Shown: positions 1-9,196, numbered from the stretch's first letter. The stretch: DNA of 64,000 nucleotides from Methanofollis fontis (GCF_004297185.1 NZ_PGCL01000001.1:372001-436000); one strand, 5' to 3'. Numbers and translations are program-made. The notes: generated from the letters alone by a model not told the origin.

Positions 1-477
1 TTCACCTACGGCTCAGTCTACACCGCCGTCTTCGGCCAGCCCCCCGAACCGCCGGAGTCCGATATGATGTATTTCAGTGGCCAGGGCACCACCGTTGTGT
101 CGAGGGCGGTCGAGATCGTGGACGGTGAGGGCATGCCCGAACCGGTGGTCGACGAGGCCTGGCAGGAGTACGAGGAGAAGTCCCGCGCCTACTGGGAACG
201 ACGGCAGGCGGTCGGGGAAGCCGTCTCCCTGCTCTCGCCGACGAACAACTACCAGCGGCTGGCCTATGCCGTGACCAACCCGGGCATGGCGCGGATGATG
301 TTGAGCAGTTCCAGTTACTCGGTCGTGGAAATGGAAGACGAGATACCGCAGGAGGGTTTCTCCGCGCTCTTCTCCCTCCTCGGTGAGATGGCGACGAACA
401 TCGCCGCCCTGATCATCACCCCCGCCCTCTTCTTCGGGCTTGCCTGGGTGCGGTTCATGCGGGAGGACGTGCGATGA
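1..477 (+). CDS. ABC-2 type transporter permease, C-terminal part (5'-truncated by window)
   Basis: The reading frame is open from base 1, so the gene begins upstream; about 158 codons are visible. The visible part is a hydrophilic, probably extracytoplasmic stretch ending in one membrane segment (IAALIITPALFFGLAWV) and a short basic tail. Its stop overlaps the start of the NEW3-domain gene by 4 nt (ATGA), so the two are translationally coupled. ABC-2 permeases with a large external loop are often found beside NEW3-domain proteins in methanogens, and that context is the main reason for the call. The family assignment is inferred from the tail and the neighbour; the diagnostic N-terminal half is outside the window. 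Confidence 0.55.
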   Translation, partial: FTYGSVYTAVFGQPPEPPESDMMYFSGQGTTVVSRAVEIVDGEGMPEPVVDEAWQEYEEKSRAYWERRQAVGEAVSLLSPTNNYQRLAYAVTNPGMARMMLSSSSYSVVEMEDEIPQEGFSALFSLLGEMATNIAALIITPALFFGLAWVRFMREDVR

Positions 478-1919
478 CCAGGGTGTTCGCCCTCCTCGCC
501 GCCCTGCTGGTGCTCACCGCCGCCCTGCCCCTGCCGGCGGCGGCCGGGAGCATATCGTCAGGGAGCGTCTCGGTCCACTGCGATTTTCCCGGTCAGGTGG
601 TGGAGGCCGGGGAGACGGCGACCTTCAGCCTCACCGCCACGAACAACGGCGCCCCCGCGGACGGGAGCGCCGACCAGATCCGGATGTGGACCGAGAACTA
701 TGCCGGGAGCAGGAACTGGGAGATGCGGTTTGTCGACGGCGAGACCGAGGTGAACCGGGTCTCCATCCCGGCCGGCGGATCAAAGGTCGTCACCCTCGAG
801 GTGGAGACGGCGGCCGACACCCCGGTCGGCGAGTATCCGCTGAAGGCGCATATCGGCGACGGCACGATCTGGCTCCATGTCACCATCTCGAAGACACATA
901 CCGGCGAACTCGGCACCCTGAACCTGCTGGTGACCGACAAGGACGGGGAGCGGGTGAAGGGAGCGACGGTCGAGGTCTATAGCGGGAGCGAGAGCGAGCC
1001 CTTCGACCGGGTGATGACGACGGCCGACGGGAGGATCAGCACCGGCCTCCCGCAGGACGTCTATCTCCTCCTGATCACCAAACCCGGCTACCGCTCAGCC
1101 GAGAAGAGGGACGTGAAGGTGAAGTGCGGGATCACCACCGACGCCGGGACGGTGATGCTCGAGAAGTCCTCCTATGCGGCCGAGGTGACGGTGAAGTCCT
1201 CCCTGATCACCACACCGGCGGGCAGGAACCCGACCTTCGAGATGACCCTCCAGAACGTCGGGAAGGCCGACGACACCTACCGGCTCTCGACCGGCGACCT
1301 CCCTGCGGGCTGGTACGCCCGTTACAAGGAAAATGCCGGGGACACCAGCGACATCTCGGAGATCTTCGTACCGGCCGGCGGGGAGCGGAGCCTCTATCTC
1401 GAAGCGATCCCGCCCTACGGCACGGAAGTCGGCGACTACTCGTTTACGGCCGCGATCGAGTCCTCCTCCGACGTCTATACCGAGGACCTGACGGCGAAGA
1501 TCAGCGGGAGTTATGAGATGCGGATCTCGGCTGAACGCTACCGCTACGAGGCGGATATGGGCGAGAGCGTCACCTTCGATCTTCAGATCAGGAACATCGG
1601 CAATGCCGGCGCCCTGACCGGGATCCGGTTCGAGGTAAACGCACCGCAGGGCTGGAAGGCGACGGTGACGCCGGCGAACATCACGAGTCTCCAGCCCGGC
1701 GAGTCGGAGCGGGTGAGCGTGACGGTGGTGCCGCCGTCGAGCATCGTCGCCTCCGAGTACAAGATCACCGTGAACACCATATCCGACCAGGGCGAACTGA
1801 GCGACGACTTCCGGATCGTCGTCAGAGAACAGTCATTTGCTGCGATCGCCGGACTCCTGCTGCTCGGTGCGATCGCCGGGGGCGTCTGGTACTATTTCAG
1901 GAAGTACCAGCGCCGCTAA
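474..1919 (+). CDS. NEW3-domain secreted/membrane-anchored protein (COG1470-like)
   Basis: 481 aa. An N-terminal signal peptide (hydrophobic LLAALLVLTAALPLPAAA) is followed by beta-rich Ig-like modules. Around residues 145-215 there is a carboxypeptidase-regulatory-like module (LVTDKDGERVKGATVEV). Two NEW3-type repeats follow at about 235-335 and 345-450, the second containing LQPGESERVSVTVVPP. A C-terminal membrane anchor (IAGLLLLGAIAGGVWYYF) ends in a basic tail. The protein is therefore expected outside the cell, held by its C-terminus. It is coupled by ATGA overlap to an ABC-2 permease, so it may be an accessory or substrate-contact subunit of that exporter. The exact role is unknown. Confidence 0.8.
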   Translation: MTRVFALLAALLVLTAALPLPAAAGSISSGSVSVHCDFPGQVVEAGETATFSLTATNNGAPADGSADQIRMWTENYAGSRNWEMRFVDGETEVNRVSIPAGGSKVVTLEVETAADTPVGEYPLKAHIGDGTIWLHVTISKTHTGELGTLNLLVTDKDGERVKGATVEVYSGSESEPFDRVMTTADGRISTGLPQDVYLLLITKPGYRSAEKRDVKVKCGITTDAGTVMLEKSSYAAEVTVKSSLITTPAGRNPTFEMTLQNVGKADDTYRLSTGDLPAGWYARYKENAGDTSDISEIFVPAGGERSLYLEAIPPYGTEVGDYSFTAAIESSSDVYTEDLTAKISGSYEMRISAERYRYEADMGESVTFDLQIRNIGNAGALTGIRFEVNAPQGWKATVTPANITSLQPGESERVSVTVVPPSSIVASEYKITVNTISDQGELSDDFRIVVREQSFAAIAGLLLLGAIAGGVWYYFRKYQRR

Positions 1920-1929
1920 CCTTTTTTTC
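1920..1929 (+). terminator. T-tract terminator after NEW3 gene
   Basis: A run of T (CTTTTTTTCT) directly follows the stop at 1919. Archaeal RNA polymerase terminates on such tracts without needing a hairpin. Confidence 0.5.
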
Positions 1930-1955
1930 TGGAGGTACTCTCCCTGATCGTCCCG

Positions 1956-1986
1956 TCGTAGATAACGAAACCTTCGTTATCTACGA
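1956..1986. repeat. Perfect 14-bp inverted repeat at convergent gene ends
   Basis: The arms TCGTAGATAACGAA and TTCGTTATCTACGA are separated by 3 nt. The element lies between two convergent genes and covers the stop codon of the REC-PAS gene (stop at 1977-1979). It could fold in either transcript and act as a bidirectional 3' end or stability element. Confidence 0.7.
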
Positions 1987-3608
1987 GAGGGGGAAACGAC
2001 AGGCGCCCCGACCTCACTGTGCCGTTCCACCCCCCGCTCCGGGATCGGGGAGAGCTGCTCGACGACCAGAGAAACCTCACCGTCTGGAGCGAAGATGGGG
2101 ACACTCGTGCACCTCAGGTGCATATCCAGTTCAGGCACATACTTCTCGATCGTCTCGGGTTTCCCGCTTTTCAGGGCCATCTCTGTGGCGCAGATCTCAC
2201 ACGGTCGGGACCTGCCGATGAGGGAGTAGCAGGGATTTCCGGACGCTTCTTCGTGCGTCACCCCGAGGGCCTCATAGCCCGCTCGGTTGTAGCGGATGAT
2301 CCGCCGGTCCGGGCGCATGATCCCGATGATATCGGGCAGGGCATCGAACATCCATTCCAGGAGACCGTTTGCCTCGTGCAGGGTGCGTTCGCTGGCGCGG
2401 AGATCGGTGACGTCGTGGAGTGATTCGATGGCACCAACGATCGTGCCGTCATGACCCCAGAGGGGGGTCGCCAGTCCCCATAACACGCGTTCGCTCCCGT
2501 CACTGGCGGTGACCTCGATCTCCCCCAGGAGACTGTCCCCCTTCCACCGTGTGAAGGTGAAGCGGCCCGTTGCATCCTTCGGCGCCAGACCGATAACGAT
2601 CTCTGCCAGCACCGGGCGGACCGGACCATGCGGATGGATGAAGGCGTCGCATTCGGACTGCCCGATCACCGCTTCGGCCGGAACGCCGGTCAGTCTCTCC
2701 ATCTCCCCGTTCCAGAGCGTCGCCTTTCCTTCGGCATCGATGGCGAACGTGGGATCCGGGAGGAAATCGAGCACGTCCTTCAGGCGCTGCCTGGATGCGA
2801 CAGCCTCAATCTCGGCACGCTTGTGATCGGAGATGTCCCTGCCCACCGACTGGATCCGGACCAGGTTGCCCGCAGCGTCAAAGGAGGCGCGATCGGTCCA
2901 GCCATGCCAGCGCACCTCGCCTGAGGGCATGATCACCCGGTGATCGATATGGGCGACCGGATGATCCGGGGTGAGGGACTCAAAATGGGCATGGAGACGC
3001 TCCCGTTCATTGAGGGGGATCTCCGGGGCGAACCGGCGCCCCACCATCTCCTCCCCCGGCACCCCGAAATGTCTGCAGAAGGCCTCGTTGGCAAACAGGA
3101 TCACCCCATCGGGATCGAACCAGCAGATCATCTCGCTCTGGTCCTCGACGACGGTCCGGTAGCGCTCCTCGCTCTCCTCAAGAGCACGCGCCATCTGGCT
3201 TTTTTCAACGGCGTGCCTGATGATATTCTCCAGTTCGGCAAACTGCGGTTTCGGCGCCCCGCCCTTCTGGAGATAGTAGTCCGCCCCGGAGTTCAGCGCC
3301 TCGATCACCACCTCCTCCCGCCCTTTTCCGGTGAAGATGATGAAGGGAAGGGGCCCATAGAGTTTCCTCACCTCCCTGAGCAGGTCGATGCCGTCCATGC
3401 CCGGCATCTGGTAGTCGGAGACCACACCGTCGAAGGTGCCGGTGTCCAGGATAGAGAGCGCATCCTCCGCGGAGGGGGCAGGGGTAACGGCGATATTTCC
3501 TTTCCGTTCAAGGAATAATTTCCCTATTTCAAGGAGTGATGGCTCATCATCTACATATAAAACAGAAATTTGAGGTTTAATGGGATTAAGAAGCCTTCCC
3601 GAATCCAT
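1977..3608 (-). CDS. REC-PAS-PAS-PAS signalling protein without kinase domain
   Basis: 543 aa. The N-terminal receiver domain (about residues 12-130) has the acidic pair VDDE and the phospho-acceptor in VSDYQMPGMDG. Three PAS modules follow at about 145-260, 270-400 and 410-520; the last contains a Cys pair (CEICATE). No HisKA or HATPase motif is present, so this is a sensory response regulator rather than a kinase. The receiver resembles those of the 1392-aa kinase (10669-14847) and of the stand-alone REC protein at 39487, which suggests recent expansion of one REC family. A TATA box 28 nt upstream of the ATG suggests a leaderless mRNA. Confidence 0.85.
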   Translation of the reverse strand: MDSGRLLNPIKPQISVLYVDDEPSLLEIGKLFLERKGNIAVTPAPSAEDALSILDTGTFDGVVSDYQMPGMDGIDLLREVRKLYGPLPFIIFTGKGREEVVIEALNSGADYYLQKGGAPKPQFAELENIIRHAVEKSQMARALEESEERYRTVVEDQSEMICWFDPDGVILFANEAFCRHFGVPGEEMVGRRFAPEIPLNERERLHAHFESLTPDHPVAHIDHRVIMPSGEVRWHGWTDRASFDAAGNLVRIQSVGRDISDHKRAEIEAVASRQRLKDVLDFLPDPTFAIDAEGKATLWNGEMERLTGVPAEAVIGQSECDAFIHPHGPVRPVLAEIVIGLAPKDATGRFTFTRWKGDSLLGEIEVTASDGSERVLWGLATPLWGHDGTIVGAIESLHDVTDLRASERTLHEANGLLEWMFDALPDIIGIMRPDRRIIRYNRAGYEALGVTHEEASGNPCYSLIGRSRPCEICATEMALKSGKPETIEKYVPELDMHLRCTSVPIFAPDGEVSLVVEQLSPIPERGVERHSEVGAPVVSPSRR

Positions 3609-3631
3609 CAGGAGTCAACAGGTCAGCAAAA

Positions 3632-3639
3632 CATATAAA
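3632..3639 (-). promoter_or_regulatory. TATA box for REC-PAS gene
   Basis: TTTATATG on the minus strand is centred about 28 nt before the ATG at 3608. No Shine-Dalgarno sequence is seen, so transcription probably begins at or next to the start codon. Confidence 0.55.
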
Positions 3640-3727
3640 GATTTTGATATATTCAGATGGAAATATTGATTGCTCTGTATTAATTTTTGGGCCTTCCGCA
3701 CCCGGGAGGTGCCGGATCGAGCGCCTG

Positions 3728-4933
3728 TCAGGCGCCCGGTCCCGGGAGGTGCCGTTCCACCTCCCAAGCTACTTCACGGAGGCTGATCCCGAGTTCTCGG
3801 GCAATCTGACGCATATCCTCGTACTCGGGCTTGACGGCGATCACCCGTCCGCAGGCCCGAGAGGTCTTCACCCGCACCAGAAAGGTCCGCCCGCCGATGG
3901 GGATTTCCAGCGCCTCACGCCGTCGGTCGGCGACCAGGCGGGGCTCCTCACGGACCCGCACACCCAGAGTGCCGGTCTCCTCCATCAGCACACCGAGGAG
4001 GCGGGAAAAGTGTTCGCGGTCGGTGTTCACTGTGAGCACCTGCACAGGGCGGTTCTTCTTCCCGATGGCCGGCGTGATGAAGGCGTCGGTCGCCCCCTCC
4101 TCGAGGAGACGCCCGAGGGCGTGGGCGACCACCTCGCCGCTGATGTCGTCCAGGTTCGTCTCCAGCATGACGATCCGCTCCTCCACGAGGTCGCTCACCT
4201 CCCCCTCCACTACCCGCAGGATGCTGACGCCATTGCCGTTCGGGCGCGTCCCGGCCCCGTAGCCGGTGCGGACCGGGGTCATCGCCGGGAACCGGTCGGC
4301 AACAACGGCTAGATTGGCGAGGAGGGCGGCGCCGGTCGGGGTGGTCAACTCCATGGTGAGCGGACTTTCGGCCACCGGGATGTGGTGGGCCGCACAGATC
4401 TCGAGGGCGGCAGGCGCCGGTCCGCCGACGGTGCCGCCGCCGGTCCGGATCTCCCCTCCCCCGAGTGCCGGGGGGGTGGCGAGCACCGGGCACCGAGAGA
4501 GCCCGGACTCCTCCATCAGCAGGAGAGGGGCGAGGATATCGAAGATCGTATCGGCCGAGGCCACCGCATGCCGTGAAAACCCCGAGGGGTGGAGGCGCCG
4601 TTCGGCGGCGAGCAGGTCGGCGAGCACCCGCCCCGCCCGTTCCCGCCCCCAGGTGGACAGCCCGACCGAAGCGGCCACATCAGCCAGGGCGGCGGCAAGG
4701 TCACCATCCGATCCGGCGGGCTTTTCCCGCAGTCGGATCGCCAGGCGCCTGGCCCTGACCCCGCCGTCAACCTCCTCGAGCCCGACGGAAAACTCCTCAC
4801 ACCCGGGCAGGGCGGCGATCGCCGCACCCAGGTGTTCGAGGGGCGCTGCCGATCCTGTCAGGTCGGCAAGGGCGGCGGCGAGCATGTCGCCCGAAATCCC
4901 GCCGCCCCTCGGATCGATGAGCAGTGCCCTCAT
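3728..4933 (-). CDS. larC: LarC-like nickel-pincer cofactor nickel insertase (former DUF111)
   Basis: 401 aa, one uninterrupted frame. It begins with the family signature DPRGGGISGDMLAAAL and has the conserved ETNLDDISGEVVAHAL segment in the second half. In the family, LarC uses CTP to insert Ni into pyridinium-3,5-bisthiocarboxylic acid mononucleotide, making the cofactor of lactate racemase LarA. No larA, larB or larE is in this window. Its ATG overlaps the stop of the upstream 617-aa gene by 4 nt, implying a joint function. In some lactobacilli larC is split by a programmed frameshift; here it is not. Confidence 0.9.
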   Translation of the reverse strand: MRALLIDPRGGGISGDMLAAALADLTGSAAPLEHLGAAIAALPGCEEFSVGLEEVDGGVRARRLAIRLREKPAGSDGDLAAALADVAASVGLSTWGRERAGRVLADLLAAERRLHPSGFSRHAVASADTIFDILAPLLLMEESGLSRCPVLATPPALGGGEIRTGGGTVGGPAPAALEICAAHHIPVAESPLTMELTTPTGAALLANLAVVADRFPAMTPVRTGYGAGTRPNGNGVSILRVVEGEVSDLVEERIVMLETNLDDISGEVVAHALGRLLEEGATDAFITPAIGKKNRPVQVLTVNTDREHFSRLLGVLMEETGTLGVRVREEPRLVADRRREALEIPIGGRTFLVRVKTSRACGRVIAVKPEYEDMRQIARELGISLREVAWEVERHLPGPGA

Positions 4934-6783
4934 TCTGCAGGCGGGAAGGGTTCGTTGATCTTCGCATACACCCGCTGCGACAGTTTTGCCACCTCAAGGG
5001 CCTTGTCGCCGGCGCCCGGGATCGCCCGCGTCAGGTAGGCACCGTCCTCGGCACCATATGCGGCGTCCTTCGCCTCGTCACCGATGAGGGCCGCCACCGC
5101 CGCCGGAACGGTGATGTTGATGATGGTGTGTCCGATGTACTGGAGCTCCTGTGTCAGCACCGCCCCGCAGAAGAGGGCGATCGGCCAGTCCGGGTTGTCC
5201 CGGTTCTTGCCCTCCAGGACAAAGGCCGGCACCTCCTTCCCGCTCAGGTTGTCCACATGGTAGGTCTTGCCGTCGATGGTGACGTCGTAGGCGACATTGG
5301 AGTCAAAGCCCCAGTAGCGTGCAGTGAATTTGTCGGTCCGGCGACCGTGGGGCTTGATGGAGGTGTATTTGAACTCGATTTTCTTGCCGGTGAACCCCGA
5401 GAGGATCGCCGACCCCCGGCGCTCGACATAGGCCTGCCGCTCCTCGTCGAGGGTGTGCGTCGCCTCGGCCACCGTCCGTCCGGCCTTCATCAGGTCGTAG
5501 GTGTGGGCGGCCCGCCGGTAGATCGCCCGGTCCCGCACCCCTTCGGACGCCAGGATGCAGGCCTTTGTGATGCGGCCGCGGGTCACCTGCTCGGCCTTGC
5601 GCGCAATCGTGTTCAGCCCGCAGAGCGCCATCTCGGGGTCGATGAAGGAGTTCATCTTGTAGTCCCGGATCGCCTCCGCAACGGCGAAGACGTCGCCGCC
5701 GTATTTCACGAGCAGACGCATCGCCGGGACGCAGTCGCCCTCCAGGTGGCCGAGGGGCGGGTTCACCGGCCCACCGGAGAAGCCCGCACCGATCATCGCC
5801 GCCTCCTCGAATCCGGCCATGATCTCGGAGAGCGCCATCGAGCCGATGACCGACGGTCCGCCGATGTCCTTGAGGATCAGCCCGAAGTCGCCGAGCACCT
5901 TGGCGGTGTCGTACTCCTCGTGCGTGCCGCGGATATGGAGTTTTTCCGGCAGACCGGCGGCGTCACGGGCGCCCTTCCCGGCGAGATAGGCCGAGTCCAC
6001 CCGACCGAACTTGCCGAACTCCTCCCCGAGCAGGGCGTCGGGGTGGACGAGCTCCATCGTCACCGCCGCACCGATCATGGCCGGCCATAGGGCGTAGGGG
6101 GTGATCCCCGCACCCTCCATGCTCCGCATCATCGCCTCGGTCCCGGCTTTGGCGGCGTTGTAGGCGAGTTCTGGGATGTTGTAGTCCTCGCCGAGGGCCG
6201 AATGACCGTAGATCGCCCCGCCGGCAATGAAGGGCGGGAGGACGGCGCCGTCCACCTGTGTCAGTTTCTTCCCCAGCAGCCCCTCGTAGATCGCCATATA
6301 GGCCGGGAAGGCCTGGATGCGGTGGGTGAACTTGCCGGTGACGAGAGCAATGGCGCTTGTCCGGGCAGCGCCGGCATGGATCCGGGCGATCGCACCGAGT
6401 TTGCGGTTGCCGAGCGGCACACCGGAACGGGCGCAGGAGCCCGAGAAATAGGCGAGCGATGCCACGATCAGGGCGGCATTCGCCGGTTCGGCCCCGGCGT
6501 TCATCGCCGCCCGCACGGCCTTCTCGATCACCATGTCAAGCGGGAGTTCGGGGGCGGCGGCGTCCACCACGGTCATCCGCCCCATCAGGCTCATCTCCTC
6601 CCCCCCGATGGGACAGAAGATGTCCTCGGCAAGGGAGTTTGCCGCAGCAAACACCGGGATTACCAGAGACCCGTGCCCCTTTGTCGCCGCCTCGAGTTTG
6701 TCATTCGTCATCGAGTCCGGTTCAAACGTCGACGCCATCGTAGCGGCGAAGATGACCTTGTCTTTCTCATGCCCATCAGACAT
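4930..6783 (-). CDS. Conserved protein of unknown function, translationally coupled to larC
   Basis: 617 aa, which I do not recognise. It is rich in Gly and Ala but shows no clear membrane helices or signal peptide. Features are a Cys-containing SGSCARSG near residue 120, HxGAARTSAIALVTGK near 140, a His/Gly-rich GGAIYGHSALGED near 190, and a C-terminal part that looks like a separate beta-rich domain (from about residue 460). A good ribosome binding site (AAGGAGGG at 6791-6798) supports the ATG at 6783. The 4-nt overlap with larC makes it a candidate user, or helper in synthesis, of a nickel-pincer-type cofactor; that is inference only. Confidence 0.75.
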   Translation of the reverse strand: MSDGHEKDKVIFAATMASTFEPDSMTNDKLEAATKGHGSLVIPVFAAANSLAEDIFCPIGGEEMSLMGRMTVVDAAAPELPLDMVIEKAVRAAMNAGAEPANAALIVASLAYFSGSCARSGVPLGNRKLGAIARIHAGAARTSAIALVTGKFTHRIQAFPAYMAIYEGLLGKKLTQVDGAVLPPFIAGGAIYGHSALGEDYNIPELAYNAAKAGTEAMMRSMEGAGITPYALWPAMIGAAVTMELVHPDALLGEEFGKFGRVDSAYLAGKGARDAAGLPEKLHIRGTHEEYDTAKVLGDFGLILKDIGGPSVIGSMALSEIMAGFEEAAMIGAGFSGGPVNPPLGHLEGDCVPAMRLLVKYGGDVFAVAEAIRDYKMNSFIDPEMALCGLNTIARKAEQVTRGRITKACILASEGVRDRAIYRRAAHTYDLMKAGRTVAEATHTLDEERQAYVERRGSAILSGFTGKKIEFKYTSIKPHGRRTDKFTARYWGFDSNVAYDVTIDGKTYHVDNLSGKEVPAFVLEGKNRDNPDWPIALFCGAVLTQELQYIGHTIINITVPAAVAALIGDEAKDAAYGAEDGAYLTRAIPGAGDKALEVAKLSQRVYAKINEPFPPAE

Positions 6784-6831
6784 TTCTTATCCCTCCTTTC
6801 CGATGATCCTGACTGAAGACTTCCCGGTACA

Positions 6832-6840
6832 TATAGGTTG
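6832..6840 (-). promoter_or_regulatory. TATA-like box for the 617-aa gene-larC operon
   Basis: CCTATATGT on the minus strand lies about 53 nt upstream of the ATG at 6783. This leaves a leader of about 25-30 nt that includes the GGAGGG ribosome binding site. Confidence 0.4.
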
Positions 6841-6924
6841 GGATCGGGGAGGGGATTGAGGACACCATCAAGGCGGAGAGAACGCCACCGAAATTTTGCT
6901 GAATATTCTCTTTTTCACGCCGGA

Positions 6925-7100
6925 GATTGGTATCAGGGACGTGCCTCCATCTCAGGACTCCCCCGAAGACCCCACAGGCCCCTATCCTATCGACCGGGGG
7001 GTGCGGGGGGTGGAACCCCCCGTCCCGTGCTGTTCGAGAAGAATCATCTCTTGACCGGGATGGGCGAATCCATCCCGACCCATACGATCCGGTATTGAGC
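6925..7100. repeat. Intergenic repeat family, locus 1 (single unit)
   Basis: This fills most of the 350-bp gap between the 617-aa gene and the small membrane protein. It carries the family blocks CCCTATCCTATCGACCGGGG, a G-run/TGGAA/C-run hairpin near 7007-7023, and CCCGTGCTGTTCG. The same blocks recur at 17.7, 29.7, 40.9, 51.3 and 61.8 kb. I see no coding sequence here. Confidence 0.7.
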
Positions 7101-7117
7101 ACTCCTCAACCCGACCA

Positions 7118-7132
7118 AAAAAAGAGAAAAAA
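7118..7132 (-). terminator. T-tract terminator of small membrane protein
   Basis: On the minus strand two T-runs, separated by a few bases, follow the stop at 7134 directly. Confidence 0.5.
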
Positions 7133-7133
7133 C

Positions 7134-7346
7134 CTACACACTCTCCTTCGCCGCCGTATAGGCGTCGTACATCGAATAGACCCAGACGAGCAGATAGAAC
7201 GGGATGCCGATCAGGATCGTCGAGAACCATCCGAAGATCACCGCCAGCACGAAGAGCACGACGGCCTTGAGGAGCTGCCCGGTATAGAACTGCCCGAGAC
7301 CGGGGATGAAGAACGAGAGAATAACGGCGATAAGTGGGGATGCCAT
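7134..7346 (-). CDS. Small TM2-like membrane protein
   Basis: 70 aa, almost wholly hydrophobic, with two or three membrane segments. It opens with ILSFFIPGLGQFYTGQ, the PGLGQFY(T/N)G pattern typical of TM2-domain and DUF5683-like proteins, and ends in a charged tail. It is transcribed divergently from the ABC exporter across about 100 bp. Function unknown; the family pattern makes it a credible small gene. Confidence 0.75.
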   Translation of the reverse strand: MASPLIAVILSFFIPGLGQFYTGQLLKAVVLFVLAVIFGWFSTILIGIPFYLLVWVYSMYDAYTAAKESV

Positions 7347-7444
7347 ATTCGTCTATCCGCCGGTGTGCGCAAAAAAGATTCTCTTCCGCACCCGCTCCCT
7401 TTCGGATCGCAAACCTGTTCTCCTTGGCCGTGAATCTTCACCCG

Positions 7445-8359
7445 ATGCAGGAGCGCACCGCCATCTGTGCACGGGGGCTGACAAAGCGGTTCGGGACGTT
7501 CGAGGCGGTCAGGGCGATCGATTTCACCGTCCATGAGGGGGAGGCCTTCGGGTTTCTCGGCCCGAACGGCGCCGGAAAGACCACGACGATGCGGATGATC
7601 CAGTGCGCCTCGCCCCGCAGCGGCGGCGACCTCCGGATCTTCGGGATGGACCCGGAGACAGAGCCGCGGGAGATCAAGGCCATCCTCGGGATCGTACCGC
7701 AGGAGAACAACCTGGACCCCGACCTCACCGGCCGCGAAAATCTCCTCTCCTACGCCCGCTACTTCGGGGTCCCGCCTGCGGAAGCAGAAGAACGGGTGGA
7801 GGACCTCCTGGACTTCGTGGAGGTGCGCCAGAAGGCCGACGTGATCATCGAAAGCCTCTCCGGCGGTATGCGGCGGCGGCTGATCCTGGCCCGCGCCCTT
7901 ATCAACGATCCCAGGGTACTGATCCTGGACGAACCCACCACCGGCCTCGACCCGCAGGCCCGCCACCAGATCTGGGAACGATTACGGGCCCTCCAGCGCG
8001 AGGGGCGGACGATCGTGCTCACCACCCACTACATGGAGGAGGCCGAGCGCCTCTGCGACCGGCTGGTGATCATGGACGGTGGCGAGGTCCTGGCCCGCGG
8101 TGCACCGCCCGACCTGATCCGGTCCGGGATCGGGCGGCACGTCATCGAGGCCGAACCCACAGACGCCGTCCGCACCTGCCTGGAGCGGCACGGCATCGAG
8201 TATGAGGAGGGGGGCGAGAGCATCCAGGTGCCGGCCGACGATCCGGCGCCGATCTCGCGGACCCTGCTCGACGAGTGCGGCGCCATCCGCCTCTCGACCC
8301 GTCCCGCCACCCTGGAGGACGTCTTTCTCCGCCTCACCGGCAGGAGGCTGCGGGAATGA
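7445..8359 (+). CDS. ABC exporter ATP-binding protein (DrrA/NodI type)
   Basis: 304 aa from the ATG at 7445; starts further upstream would overlap the divergent gene. Walker A GPNGAGKTTTM, signature SLSGGMRRRL, Walker B LILDEPTTGLD and the switch His in TTHYMEEAE are all present. The C-terminal 70 residues form the regulatory tail common in DrrA/CcmA-like ATPases (PATLEDVFLRLTG). It energises the permease encoded immediately downstream (4-nt overlap). The substrate cannot be told from sequence. Confidence 0.92.
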   Translation: MQERTAICARGLTKRFGTFEAVRAIDFTVHEGEAFGFLGPNGAGKTTTMRMIQCASPRSGGDLRIFGMDPETEPREIKAILGIVPQENNLDPDLTGRENLLSYARYFGVPPAEAEERVEDLLDFVEVRQKADVIIESLSGGMRRRLILARALINDPRVLILDEPTTGLDPQARHQIWERLRALQREGRTIVLTTHYMEEAERLCDRLVIMDGGEVLARGAPPDLIRSGIGRHVIEAEPTDAVRTCLERHGIEYEEGGESIQVPADDPAPISRTLLDECGAIRLSTRPATLEDVFLRLTGRRLRE

Positions 8360-9129
8360 TCGGCCGGAACCTGAGCCGACGGGCCTGGACCGTCTGGCGC
8401 CGCAACCTCGACGTCTTCCTCAAGACCTGGCGGGTGAACCTGATCCCCCCGGCCTTCGAGCCCGTGCTCTATCTCCTCGCCCTCGGCTTCGGGGTCGGGT
8501 CGTATATCACCGATATCGACGGCGTCCCCTACGTCCGCTTTATCGCCCCGGCGCTCGTGGCGATCTCGGTGATGAACGCCTCCTTCTTCGAGTGCACCTA
8601 CGGCAGTTATGTGCGGATGTACTACCAGAAGACCTTCGACGCCATCATCGCAACGCCCGTCTCGATCGAGGAGGTGATCGCCGGCGAGATCCTCTGGGGG
8701 GCGACCCGGAGCCTCATCTCCGCATCGCTGATGCTCCCGGTCCTCGTCCTCTTCGGCGTCGTCGCCCTCCCCTCCTCACTCCTCCTCATCCCCTTCGCCT
8801 TTGCAGCAGGCCTGCTCTTCGCCTCCATCGGGATGTGCTTCACCTCAATCATCCCGAACATCGAGTCGATCAACTATCCTGCCTTCCTCTTCGTCACCCC
8901 GATGTTCCTCTTCTCCGGCACCTTCTTCCCCCTCGACCTCCTGCCCGGTCCCCTGCAGGCCCTCGCCTTGGCGGCGTTGCCCCTGGCACATGTGGTCAAC
9001 GTCTGCCGCGCCCTCACCCTCATGAGCGGGTGGGGCCTCTTCGCCCTCGGTCTGGCCTGGATCGCCGTCGTCACCCCGCCGCTCTTCTTGATTGCCCTGC
9101 GGATGATGCGCCGGCGACTGGTGGTCTGA
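8356..9129 (+). CDS. ABC-2 type permease (NodJ/DrrB type)
   Basis: 257 aa with six predicted membrane segments. The start at 8356 overlaps the ATPase stop by 4 nt (ATGA), which fixes the start. The region after segment 2 (YQKTFDAIIATPVSIEEVI) matches the cytoplasmic coupling loop of NodJ-type permeases, and the closing RMMRRRLVV is a typical basic C-terminus. With the upstream ATPase it forms a two-gene exporter, presumably as a homodimer of each subunit. Confidence 0.9.
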   Translation: MIGRNLSRRAWTVWRRNLDVFLKTWRVNLIPPAFEPVLYLLALGFGVGSYITDIDGVPYVRFIAPALVAISVMNASFFECTYGSYVRMYYQKTFDAIIATPVSIEEVIAGEILWGATRSLISASLMLPVLVLFGVVALPSSLLLIPFAFAAGLLFASIGMCFTSIIPNIESINYPAFLFVTPMFLFSGTFFPLDLLPGPLQALALAALPLAHVVNVCRALTLMSGWGLFALGLAWIAVVTPPLFLIALRMMRRRLVV

Positions 9130-9196
9130 GGGGGAGGCGGTACCAGAACAATTCAGAGCCATTATAAACGACTCCGAAAAAAATTGATGGAGAACG

